Source of the DNA: Candidatus Yanofskybacteria bacterium RIFCSPHIGHO2_01_FULL_41_26 | GTDB lineage: Bacteria > Patescibacteria > Paceibacteria > 2-02-FULL-40-12 > GWA2-44-9 | Length of the DNA: 64,000 bases | Assembly: GCA_001794055.1 (NCBI GenBank) | Contig: MGJB01000006.1 | Span: forward strand, 62,001-126,000 | Direction of reading: 5' to 3' | In this document: in pieces, positions 8,576 through 15,586 of the stretch | How the letters are laid out: each line of letters begins with the position of its first letter | How positions within the stretch are numbered: the first letter of the stretch is position 1 | The notes under the pieces: generated by a model | The model's database searches: none | What the model was told of the DNA's origin: nothing | What the model saw: only the letters and a program-made list of their open reading frames with translations | Program-made: the position numbers and the translations under genes

Positions 8576-9721
8576 CTACAGCCTGCCTTCAGCAATAGCA
8601 ATGAGCTTATCGGCAACTACCTTAGTAGCTTTTTCAGTCGGTGCTTGCCAATTTACAAGTAATTGTTTTTGAATAGCCGGATCAAGCGCTTTTTCTATCT
8701 CCGGACCAACTTGGTCAGCCGACCAGGCGACTAGAGATTGTCCGGTTCGGATATCGGGCAAATATGGTCTTGTCTGGCCCAATTCTTTCTCGAACCATCT
8801 TTGTGCCAATGGCCCGCAAAGATGAACCACCGGCGGCCCGCCCATCATCACATTCTTGATATCTTCGGTGCAGGTAACGGACAAGATCACATCAGAGGCA
8901 AGGCACAAATCTTCAGCTCGCATATTTCTCATGTCGTCGTTATCTTGAACAATAATAGTATCGGGTACGCATATTTCCAACATTTTCCTTAATTCCTCTA
9001 CATAGCCGGCACTTACGGTTTGGTTGAGCTTGGGGTGAATTCTTGGAACAAGCCGAATATTACCCGCTTTTTCCAATGATTCTAACTCGGAAAGATAGCT
9101 TAAACCATGAAACAACATGCATACATCCTCCGAAATTACGTCGAGCATACCTTGCGACCACCAAAGGATAACAATATCTTCTTCCGGAAGCCGGCATAAT
9201 GTTTCACGAGCTTTTAGTCTAATTTCTTTTTTTTGGGGAATATAATCTAGGACACTGTCAAATGCGGGCTGGCCGACAATTACTATTCCTCGCGGATCAA
9301 GTTTAGGACGAAGCCTCCTTATCGCTTGAGCATGACCTTCGTTTATTGCAAACCAATAAAGGCGATTATCATAAGGCACGACCCGCCATTTTGAAAAACC
9401 ATGATTAAATAAGCCATCCGAACCCATCACGACCAAAGCATTGCCAACCGTATCCAAAAGAACCCGCTCTTCCAGTTTTGAGGCACTGGCGCATGTATTT
9501 ATAAAAACCAAATCCGCAGAATCGAGAAGTTCTTTTGTTAATTCTGAATTTACATCTGTTCGAAAGAATATTCCGGCCTTTTTAAGAACATCGGCTCCGT
9601 TTCCTTCGGGATCAGCCAGCATATCAACCGCATGACCCCGAGCGACAAGATCTTGTCTTACCGGCAACTGATAGGTAGCCCCACCAATATCGCCACTGAC
9701 AAAAACAAACTTTTTTGTCAA
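8576..9721 (-). CDS. Unrecognised protein, possible GT-B-type glycosyltransferase
   Basis: Protein of 381 residues that I do not recognise by name. The start FVFVSGDIGGATYQLPVRQDL looks like the N-terminal Rossmann half of a GT-B enzyme. A second half carries RLVPRIHPKLNQ, a spaced ASDVILSVTC and a GGPPVV element, as in CDP-glycerol transferases, UDP-GlcNAc 2-epimerases and capsule enzymes. The start codon is TTG 9721, with GGGGACGAG upstream. It lies between the methyltransferases and the nonulosonate genes. A NeuC-like 2-epimerase role would complete that pathway but is not shown by any motif. Confidence 0.8.
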   Translation of the reverse strand: MTKKFVFVSGDIGGATYQLPVRQDLVARGHAVDMLADPEGNGADVLKKAGIFFRTDVNSELTKELLDSADLVFINTCASASKLEERVLLDTVGNALVVMGSDGLFNHGFSKWRVVPYDNRLYWFAINEGHAQAIRRLRPKLDPRGIVIVGQPAFDSVLDYIPQKKEIRLKARETLCRLPEEDIVILWWSQGMLDVISEDVCMLFHGLSYLSELESLEKAGNIRLVPRIHPKLNQTVSAGYVEELRKMLEICVPDTIIVQDNDDMRNMRAEDLCLASDVILSVTCTEDIKNVMMGGPPVVHLCGPLAQRWFEKELGQTRPYLPDIRTGQSLVAWSADQVGPEIEKALDPAIQKQLLVNWQAPTEKATKVVADKLIAIAEGRL

Positions 9722-9790
9722 TTCTCGTCCCCAGATAGATTGTTAAACAACCCTATGATTATAAATTAATTTAAACAATCGGTCAAGAAA

Positions 9791-9814
9791 ACAAAAAGAC
9801 CCTACGAGGGGTCT
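9791..9814 (-). terminator. Rho-independent terminator after the gmhA-like gene
   Basis: 6-bp stem AGACCC (9797-9802) with GGGTCT (9809-9814), 6-nt loop; read on the minus strand it ends in TTTTTGT. Confidence 0.8.
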
Positions 9815-9816
9815 GA

Positions 9817-10413
9817 TTATAAATCTCTTTCTATCTGATCGCACAATAAATGAATTATCGTCTGGTGGGCTTCTTGAATACGAGCAGTATCTGAATGAGG
9901 GACAATTACGGGTACATCGACAAGACGTAATAGATTTTTAGTTTTCTCGCTAAACAAACCGATGGTGATAGCTCCTTGTTTACGAGCAAACAGAAAACCA
10001 TTTTCTATGTTTTTAGAATGATCTTCGCTGACATCACTCGTAGTTAAACCAACAACCACATCTCCGGACCGACATAATGCTTCAATTTGTCTTGAGAAAA
10101 CAGAACTGAAACCGGAATCATTGCTTTGGGCAGTGATAATTGATGTATCTGTGGTCAATGCGATTGCGGCAATAGCTCGTCTTTTCTTCCTAAATTGACA
10201 AACTAATTCAGCTACGAAATGTTGGGCTTGAGCGGCAGAACCGCCATTGCCGAATATCAGTATTTTGCTCCCTTTTCTCGCTGTCAACGACAAAATTTCA
10301 GCCGCCTCCAAAATTGAAGAATGGAGTATCTGATCGGCCTGCAGGCTTTGAACTAGAAGAACTGACTCGTCGAACCACCTCACTATCTCCGATAGATTAT
10401 CTTGTCGGGTCAT
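9817..10413 (-). CDS. gmhA: SIS-domain sugar-phosphate isomerase, GmhA-like
   Basis: Protein of 198 residues, the usual length of sedoheptulose-7-phosphate isomerase. It has FGNGGSAAQAQHFVAEL (54-70), then ALTTDTSIITAQSNDSGF, which matches the GmhA family, VVGLTTSDVSEDHSKN, and a C-terminal EAHQTIIHLLCDQIE (metal/active-site helix). It overlaps neuB by one base, so the two are translationally coupled. Coupling to NeuB rather than to heptose kinase genes raises the possibility that its product feeds the NeuB reaction, for instance as an aldose phosphate. I did not see hldE or gmhB here. Confidence 0.85.
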   Translation of the reverse strand: MTRQDNLSEIVRWFDESVLLVQSLQADQILHSSILEAAEILSLTARKGSKILIFGNGGSAAQAQHFVAELVCQFRKKRRAIAAIALTTDTSIITAQSNDSGFSSVFSRQIEALCRSGDVVVGLTTSDVSEDHSKNIENGFLFARKQGAITIGLFSEKTKNLLRLVDVPVIVPHSDTARIQEAHQTIIHLLCDQIERDL

Positions 10414-11387
10414 TAGAAATCCTTTATTCTTCGCAATTTTTTCATCGTTTCTTCTTCTGACGGATGCACTTTTTTCAGGCCATTGCCCTGCACCACTTCC
10501 AGGCGACGTATCTCATCAACTAAATGCTTGAACTCAGCCGGCTCTAGGCTTGCCTTATGATCACTGCCCGGCATATTCCGATCAAGAGTAATATGTCTTT
10601 CAACCATACACGCTCCCTTAGCCACAGCGCAAAGAGACGGCAAGGTGTTGTTCTCGTGTCCACTGTAACCAATAGGCACCCCAGGGAACATAATCTTAAG
10701 AGTTTTTATCATATTCAGATTAATTTCATCATCCTTGCAGGGATAATTGGCTACACAATGAAGAATAACAAGATCCTCGCGACCCAAAATATCAACGGCT
10801 TTGGCGATCTGTTCCATGCTACTTCCGCCAGTGGAAAGTATGACCAGCTTGCCATTATATCTCACCCGCTTAAGAAGGTCACTGTGTGTTAAACACGCCG
10901 AAGCAATCTTGTGGCATGGCACGTTAAAACCATTAATGAAGTGGGCGCTCAAGCCGTCCCAGCTTGAAGCAAACCACATAATGCCCTTTTCCTGGCAGTA
11001 TTGGTCTATGATGTCGTATTCTTTCATATTAAATTCAAGAGCATACTTAAGATCGCCATTAGTGGTGTTGGTTATATCCTCACGCAACCTTTGAACCGCG
11101 GAATCATCGGGGAAAACTTCCCACTCAACGCCCTCAATATTCATTCTTGCAAAAGCTTTATGAATAATACTAGGGTCAACTTTTCGGAACTTGTTCAGCT
11201 CTTCCTTGGAATACACAACATTTACGGTTCTTTTTTGAAATTTTACGGCGTCACAGCCGGCCGCAATAGCCGCATCAATCAACTTTTTAGTAATCTCCAA
11301 ACTGCCATTATGGTTAATTCCGATTTCAGCAACCATAAAACATGGATAACCAGGACCAATTAATTTATTTCCTATCCTGACAACCAT
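10413..11387 (-). CDS. neuB: NeuB-family nonulosonate synthase without the SAF domain
   Basis: Condenses phosphoenolpyruvate with an aldose to give a sialic-acid-like 3-deoxy sugar acid. Motifs are AEIGINHNGSL (20-30), AVKFQKR (47-53), the CVANYPCKDDEINL region and the metal/substrate HxxLD element HITLDRN, followed by SDHKASLEP. The protein is 324 residues and stops at EEETMKKLRRIKDF, just where the C-terminal antifreeze-like SAF domain of NeuB (normally to ~345-350) would begin. That domain caps the active site of the neighbouring subunit in characterised NeuB. GAGG lies 5-6 nt before ATG 11387. The sugar substrate cannot be told from sequence. Confidence 0.88.
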   Translation of the reverse strand: MVVRIGNKLIGPGYPCFMVAEIGINHNGSLEITKKLIDAAIAAGCDAVKFQKRTVNVVYSKEELNKFRKVDPSIIHKAFARMNIEGVEWEVFPDDSAVQRLREDITNTTNGDLKYALEFNMKEYDIIDQYCQEKGIMWFASSWDGLSAHFINGFNVPCHKIASACLTHSDLLKRVRYNGKLVILSTGGSSMEQIAKAVDILGREDLVILHCVANYPCKDDEINLNMIKTLKIMFPGVPIGYSGHENNTLPSLCAVAKGACMVERHITLDRNMPGSDHKASLEPAEFKHLVDEIRRLEVVQGNGLKKVHPSEEETMKKLRRIKDF

Positions 11388-11424
11388 TTAATCCTCGGAT
11401 TTGATGTAAATGAACTTGACAAGA

Positions 11425-11453
11425 ACAATAAGATAAAAAAGCCGGCCTATCAA
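11425..11453 (-). promoter_or_regulatory. Probable promoter of neuB-gmhA
   Basis: On the minus strand TTGATA (11448-11453), a 17-nt spacer and TATTGT (11425-11430). This would give a leader of about 30 nt carrying the GAGG ribosome site. Confidence 0.4.
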
Positions 11454-11491
11454 TATTGACTTAGTAAATTAATATGGTATTAATTGAGACT

Positions 11492-12331
11492 CTATGTGAC
11501 GGTCAATCCGCCGTCTATAATAATATTTTGACCGGTAATATAAGAGGATGAGTCTGACGCCAAAAAAATAATTGCGCCAGTCAAGTCGGTTGGATGCCCC
11601 ATTCTTTTAAGTAAGATCTTTTTATAAAGCCGTTCCAAAACTGGATTCTTGGAAGTAATAGAATTATAAGTTTTTCCTTCTAAATTAGGAATGGCCCCCG
11701 GAGAAACGGCATTGACTCTTACTTCTGGGCTTAAAAAAGAAGCGGAATATTTTGTAAATTGTAACAAACCAGCTTTAGCCATACTGTACCCCGGCGGATT
11801 AAATTTATCAGTCCCCTCATAAAGGTCTGGGCCTGGAACAACTACTCCGTACATTGAACAAACATTAATTATGGAACCAGCACCCCTCTTTTTCATTGGA
11901 TAGCCTAATATTTGAGTAGCATGAATCGCCCAATATATCCCCGATTCAAAAGATGCCTTAAGCTGATCATGGGTCGCATTCTCAAGCTTGCCGCTTGGAT
12001 CATTAAAACCAGTTTTCAAACTGAAGTCGAAAGCATTATTAATCAGAACATCAATTTTTTTGACTTTTTTTAATATTTTTTTATACGATGTTTCGGTATT
12101 TTTATGGTCATACAAGTCAACCTCGCACCAATCTAGTTTACTTTTTCCGTATTTTTTCCCTAATTCTTTTTTAAAATCTAAACCTGTGCCAGGCCTGTCT
12201 ATAACTATTAATCTGTCGGCTCCTTGGTCTAATACTGCCTTAGAAAAATATTTGCCAAAAAAGCCGGCGCCGCCAGTTAATAAAACCGTTTTCCCTTTTA
12301 AGCTAAACGGGGCAAGTTTATTTTTTTTCAT
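11492..12331 (-). CDS. SDR oxidoreductase, PtmA-like
   Basis: Classical SDR of 279 residues: TVLLTGGAGFFGKYF (15-29), NNAFDF, Ser in INVCSMYG and YSMAK (catalytic Tyr/Lys), with RVNAVSPGAI and a C-terminal YITGQNIIIDGGLTV. The opening SLKGKTVLLTGGAGFFG resembles the PtmA-type oxidoreductases that accompany NeuA/NeuB in flagellin and surface-glycan clusters (from memory). It overlaps the HAD phosphatase gene by 14 nt, so an SDR-HAD pair is translated together. It probably oxidises or reduces the nonulosonate precursor. Confidence 0.87.
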   Translation of the reverse strand: MKKNKLAPFSLKGKTVLLTGGAGFFGKYFSKAVLDQGADRLIVIDRPGTGLDFKKELGKKYGKSKLDWCEVDLYDHKNTETSYKKILKKVKKIDVLINNAFDFSLKTGFNDPSGKLENATHDQLKASFESGIYWAIHATQILGYPMKKRGAGSIINVCSMYGVVVPGPDLYEGTDKFNPPGYSMAKAGLLQFTKYSASFLSPEVRVNAVSPGAIPNLEGKTYNSITSKNPVLERLYKKILLKRMGHPTDLTGAIIFLASDSSSYITGQNIIIDGGLTVT

Positions 12332-12851
12332 ATTTGTTATAAATATTTTCGTAATCCTCCCCTCTTGTTTTCATAATAACATCACACACTTCTCTTACCG
12401 CATGATCTCCACCCCTCTTTGTCGTTACATAATCAGCAATTTTTTTGCATTGTTCTGCGCCATCAGCAACGGTAAGAGCCAAGCCGGCATCTTCTAAACA
12501 GTCAAGATCGTTCAGGTCATCTCCCATAAAAGCAGCCTCGCTGGCTTTAAGTTTTTCGCGCTTAATCAAATTCCTAAATATTGGTAGTTTTTCATTACCG
12601 ACCAAACACTCAATTTTTAGCTTCTCGCAGCGTTTCATTACAATAGGATTAGGCTCCATAGAGATCACTGCTAGCTTGATACCAATCCTTTTTAATTGAT
12701 TAGTTCCCAAACTATCTCGCCGGCTGCAAATAATACTCTCTCGACCATCTTGGTCAATTATAACTTTCGCATCAGTAAAAATACCATCAAAATCGAAGGC
12801 CATAAGTTTTATATTTTTTATTTTTTTAGCAAGTTCGGCTGAAATTTTCAC
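12318..12851 (-). CDS. KdsC-like HAD phosphatase (first of three)
   Basis: Haloacid-dehalogenase phosphatase of 177 residues from GTG 12851. Motif I is FDFDGIFTDAK (Asp20, Asp22), motif II the Ser of AVISMEPN, motif III the Lys of EKLPIF, and motif IV MGDDLNDLDCL; TKRGGDHAVREVCD is the KdsC C-terminal signature. The frame is open to 12905, but that would place the promoter and the previous gene's terminator inside the gene, so GTG 12851 is preferred. KdsC-like enzymes remove the phosphate from KDO-8-P or nonulosonate-9-P. It is cotranscribed with the SDR. Confidence 0.85.
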   Translation of the reverse strand: MKISAELAKKIKNIKLMAFDFDGIFTDAKVIIDQDGRESIICSRRDSLGTNQLKRIGIKLAVISMEPNPIVMKRCEKLKIECLVGNEKLPIFRNLIKREKLKASEAAFMGDDLNDLDCLEDAGLALTVADGAEQCKKIADYVTTKRGGDHAVREVCDVIMKTRGEDYENIYNKYEKK

Positions 12852-12857
12852 GTAATT

Positions 12858-12886
12858 AAAGTAGCATAATAATCGGTTTCTGTCTA
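12858..12886 (-). promoter_or_regulatory. Possible leaderless promoter of the 12851 HAD gene
   Basis: On the minus strand TAGACA (12881-12886), 17-nt spacer, TACTTT (12858-12863), only 6 nt before GTG 12851. No Shine-Dalgarno is visible, which fits a leaderless message. Confidence 0.45.
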
Positions 12887-12889
12887 CAT

Positions 12890-12919
12890 AAAAAAGCGCC
12901 AACAAATTAAGCCGACGCT
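12890..12919 (-). terminator. Terminator after the PQ-loop protein gene
   Basis: On the minus strand AGCGTC (12914-12919) pairs with GGCGCT (12895-12900) with one G-T wobble, followed by TTTTTAT. The loop is long (13 nt). Confidence 0.5.
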
Positions 12920-13529
12920 ATATATTATCCCTATACTTAAAATAAAGAAATACTATCGAAACTAAAATTAGGGTATTCATGGAGGAGATTATTTTAAGCG
13001 GCAAATTGCCAAAGGCAAAGTAAAAAGTCACCCAGAAAAATGCCCCCACTAGATAAGCCAGGAAAAGCTTGATATCCAGAACACTGACATTCTTCTCTTT
13101 GTATATCTCCAGCGGTTGCATTGCAAAAGGTATCATACGAAGAAAAGCCAGAGCCATAAAAAAACCCGTCTTGGCTGGAATTAACACCAGTACGGGCGTC
13201 ATCAGAAAAAATATCGGAATTAACAATTTCTCAATCCTACTGAAACCCTTAAATTTATATAAGCCCACAAGTATTGGCACATGCATTGCAGTCAACAAAA
13301 CACTCGTAATTGGCATGATTATGCTTCCTATAAAATATCCGTAGACACCGTTTAATAAAAAGAATGCTGGTGTTGAAGAAAATTTTAGTATGGAAACAGA
13401 TTGGCCAGATTTATTTGACCAGATCAGTTTATTTTGAGACCACAATCCGCATGCTTGCCACAAGGTAAAAATTAGGGTCGCTATAGAACTTAAGGTAAGA
13501 ATATTCCAGCCTAAATTTTCCAGTTCCAT
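12918..13529 (-). CDS. PQ-loop / SWEET-like membrane protein
   Basis: Hydrophobic protein of 203 residues with about seven membrane segments. Two similar half-repeats are visible about 113 residues apart: WQACGLWSQNK...SGQSVS (24-46) and MQPLEIYKEKNVSVLDIKLF (137-156). This is the spacing and look of the MtN3/PQ-loop superfamily, which includes sugar transporters (SWEETs). Most bacterial homologues are half-size (SemiSWEET, about 85-100 residues); this one carries both halves. It starts 2 nt after the kinase gene stop, so it is in one operon with it. A role in moving a sugar or a lipid-linked precursor is inference. Confidence 0.75.
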   Translation of the reverse strand: MELENLGWNILTLSSIATLIFTLWQACGLWSQNKLIWSNKSGQSVSILKFSSTPAFFLLNGVYGYFIGSIIMPITSVLLTAMHVPILVGLYKFKGFSRIEKLLIPIFFLMTPVLVLIPAKTGFFMALAFLRMIPFAMQPLEIYKEKNVSVLDIKLFLAYLVGAFFWVTFYFAFGNLPLKIISSMNTLILVSIVFLYFKYRDNI

Positions 13530-13531
13530 TT

Positions 13532-14281
13532 CTATAGTTTCCTCGCCTGCTCTAGGATCTTGACTGATTCGATCTTGCGCTTTTCAGTTTCTCCCTCACT
13601 AAGCATGTTTCCGTCCAAGAACGAGAGTACCTCGGTCCGTTGTCGCGCTAATCCAACTGGCGACTCGTCAGAAGTATTAAGATATAGAGGGACATATCCA
13701 ATTGGCGGAACCTCGATCTGCCTAGCTCCGCGTAAATAACCTTCGAAGTCAAAAACGCTGGCATTGGTAATATTTCCCACTGTTTCTATCTCTCTAAGAC
13801 GATAATTAATTCTTCGCCTAACGGTTTCTAGGTCACAATAGAAATAAATGCATCGAAAATCTACTTCTACCGATAGTTCGGGCATCGACCAGCCGGCCTG
13901 TTCTGCTTCTTCTTTTTCAATAGATTGTAAATAAAAACTCGCGCTTTTGATCATTTCCACGAAAGGCCTCTGGTGCGCTTCCCGAGTCAGCATTACCATC
14001 TCCGTGAAAATGGCGAACGGTCTTTCAACAATCAATTTGGACTTTATTTCAAATCTAGTTGCCTCATTCTTGAAAACATGACTGCTTTTTGTTATTTCAG
14101 TATCGCTCTTATCGCCCCATAGACGCTTGCGAATATCATCCATGGCTACCATTGAAGCTTCTTTATACTCCGGTAAGCCCATTACCCAATTCCTGAAAAA
14201 TGATTTTCCGCTGAAAACCAAGCCCGAGAAAACGGCAACAAGGATTCGACGCTGGTGGCTAACGACCACTTGATCCTCCAT
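13532..14281 (-). CDS. P-loop kinase-like protein
   Basis: Protein of 249 residues with a Walker A loop GLVFSGKS (20-27) near the N-terminus, an acidic MDDIRKRLWG (substrate/switch region) and a C-terminal basic lid VRRRINYRLRE. This is the AAA_33/zeta-like small-molecule kinase layout. The annotated ATG 14281 has no Shine-Dalgarno, but GGAGG (within 14275-14280 reversed) lies 5 nt before an in-frame GTG at 14269, so translation may start there (245 residues). It would phosphorylate a sugar or nucleotide of the cluster (inference). Confidence 0.75.
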   Translation of the reverse strand: MEDQVVVSHQRRILVAVFSGLVFSGKSFFRNWVMGLPEYKEASMVAMDDIRKRLWGDKSDTEITKSSHVFKNEATRFEIKSKLIVERPFAIFTEMVMLTREAHQRPFVEMIKSASFYLQSIEKEEAEQAGWSMPELSVEVDFRCIYFYCDLETVRRRINYRLREIETVGNITNASVFDFEGYLRGARQIEVPPIGYVPLYLNTSDESPVGLARQRTEVLSFLDGNMLSEGETEKRKIESVKILEQARKL

Positions 14282-14306
14282 TTAAGATTTTCAAAGAATT
14301 ATCATG

Positions 14307-14335
14307 GTTATAACAATAATTATTTCGCTTGTCAA
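14307..14335 (-). promoter_or_regulatory. Promoter of the kinase/PQ-loop operon
   Basis: On the minus strand TTGACA (14330-14335), 17-nt spacer, TATAAC (14307-14312). Its -35 box overlaps the -35 of the divergent HAD promoter by five bases. Confidence 0.8.
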
Positions 14336-14357
14336 ATCATATTTCTTGTGTTATTTT
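14329..14357 (+). promoter_or_regulatory. Promoter of the 14383 HAD gene
   Basis: TTGTCA (14329-14334), 17-nt spacer, TATTTT (14352-14357). It lies inside the longest open frame and so supports ATG 14383 as the start. Confidence 0.65.
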
Positions 14358-14382
14358 TCTTGTGTTAACTACTCCCCCAATT

Positions 14383-14904
14383 ATGAACTCGGCCAGCAAG
14401 AATCTGCTCAAAAAGTTAAAAAAACTTAAGCTCATAGCTTTTGATTTTGATGGTATCTTTACTGATGGCAAGGTTATTACTAACCAAGACGGAATTGAAC
14501 GTATACTCTACAGTTCAAAAGATGACCAGGGTATTAAAAATCTAAAAAAACAAGGACTCAGATTGGTCGTAATTTCAAAAGAACCCAATTCAATAGTTGC
14601 CATAAAATGTAAAAAAACAGGCATTGAATATGCCCACAATATTTTGGATAAATTAAGTTTATTTAAAAAAATACTGCACAAGTATGGAATAAAACCCTCT
14701 GAAGCCGCTTTTATGGGAGATGACTTCAACGACTTAGAATGCATGAGATATGCTGGTGTTTCGTTTACTGTTGTCGATGCTTATCCGGCTTGCCTTGACG
14801 TAGCTGACTATACGACCAAAAGCAGCGGTAACCATACTATAAGTGAAATAGTTGATCTGATTATTGGCGCCAAACAAAAAGCTCACAGTAAAGTGAGCTC
14901 ATAA
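14383..14904 (+). CDS. KdsC-like HAD phosphatase (second of three)
   Basis: HAD phosphatase of 173 residues. Motif I is FDFDGIFTDGK (Asp21, Asp23), motif II the Ser of VVISKEPN, motif III the Lys in NILDKLSLF, and motif IV MGDDFNDLECM. It is clearly paralogous to the copy at 12318 (shared DFDGIFTD, ISxEPN and EAAFMGDD). The open frame extends to 14329, but the promoter sits there. It is alone between a divergent kinase operon and a convergent third HAD gene, whose terminator lies in its last 30 bases. Substrate probably a phosphorylated 3-deoxy sugar acid. Confidence 0.86.
   Translation: MNSASKNLLKKLKKLKLIAFDFDGIFTDGKVITNQDGIERILYSSKDDQGIKNLKKQGLRLVVISKEPNSIVAIKCKKTGIEYAHNILDKLSLFKKILHKYGIKPSEAAFMGDDFNDLECMRYAGVSFTVVDAYPACLDVADYTTKSSGNHTISEIVDLIIGAKQKAHSKVSS
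14873..14899 (-). terminator. Terminator of the third HAD gene, inside the opposing HAD gene
   Basis: On the minus strand AGCTCAC (14893-14899) and GTGAGCT (14880-14886) with a 6-nt loop are followed by TTTTTGTTT. The hairpin is encoded in the 3' end of the plus-strand gene 14383-14904. Confidence 0.75.
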
Positions 14905-14910
14905 TAGACC

Positions 14911-15459
14911 TTAGCGAAGGCTCTTGGCCTCAAGTATTAAGTCGCAGACCTCCCTAACGGCCCGATCACCGCCATCTCGCTTTGTAATATGCAGAGAAAC
15001 TAATTTTGCTTCTGGTAAGGCATCGGCAACCGTAGCAGGAAAGCCAACTGCCCTAAGAACAGGCAGATCGCTTATATCATCTCCCATATAACAAACCTCA
15101 TCGAGACTTATGTCCGGATGTTTTTCATTTAGCCAACTTTGCAGCCCTGCAAGTTTATCACTTACCTTTACACAGGGAATACCTAGTTTGAAACAACGGG
15201 CATCTACATATCCGCTGCGCTGTTTGGTAACAACAACGACATGAATGCCGGCTTCTTTCATTAAATCAATTCCCTGACCGTCCCGATGGTTAAATCTTGC
15301 AATCTCAATTACATGCTGAAACTTACGGTCATTATGCTTCATCGCATGTTCAAGATCCATAATTACTCCGGTGTCTAAATGAAGCGGGGCCATAATACCA
15401 TCGCAATCAAGAGCAAGAACTTTTATGTTTCGGAGTTTATCGAGTAATTTTTTGTCCAT
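14911..15459 (-). CDS. KdsC-like HAD phosphatase (third of three, divergent)
   Basis: HAD phosphatase of 182 residues from ATG 15459, which has GAAGGAG 6 nt upstream (a TTG at 15474 is in frame but poorly placed). Motif I is LDCDGIMAP (Asp18, Asp20), where the usual TDG is replaced by APL and followed by a ~20-residue insertion before FNHRDGQGI. Motif II is VVVTKQ, motif IV MGDDISDLPVL, and the end is RDGGDRAVREVCD. The changed motif I neighbourhood suggests a different substrate from the other two copies. Divergent from the second radical SAM gene, with interlocking promoters. Confidence 0.86.
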   Translation of the reverse strand: MDKKLLDKLRNIKVLALDCDGIMAPLHLDTGVIMDLEHAMKHNDRKFQHVIEIARFNHRDGQGIDLMKEAGIHVVVVTKQRSGYVDARCFKLGIPCVKVSDKLAGLQSWLNEKHPDISLDEVCYMGDDISDLPVLRAVGFPATVADALPEAKLVSLHITKRDGGDRAVREVCDLILEAKSLR

Positions 15460-15504
15460 GCATGACTCCTTCAATTAATTTGGTAAGGTTCAATTTATCC
15501 GCAA

Positions 15505-15533
15505 GATATATCACTAATATTGTGTTTAGTCAA
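15505..15533 (-). promoter_or_regulatory. Promoter of the third HAD gene
   Basis: On the minus strand TTGACT (15528-15533), 17-nt spacer, TATATC (15505-15510). Confidence 0.75.
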
Positions 15534-15547
15534 CTTTGTGATAGTAT
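15520..15547 (+). promoter_or_regulatory. Extended -10 promoter of the second radical SAM gene
   Basis: TTGTGT (15520-15525), 16-nt spacer, TGaTAGTAT (extended -10, 15539-15547). It overlaps the divergent HAD promoter, so the two cannot easily be used at once. Confidence 0.6.
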
Positions 15548-15586
15548 GTCCGTAAGCACATTTAAAAATATGAGGGAGGACTAGTA

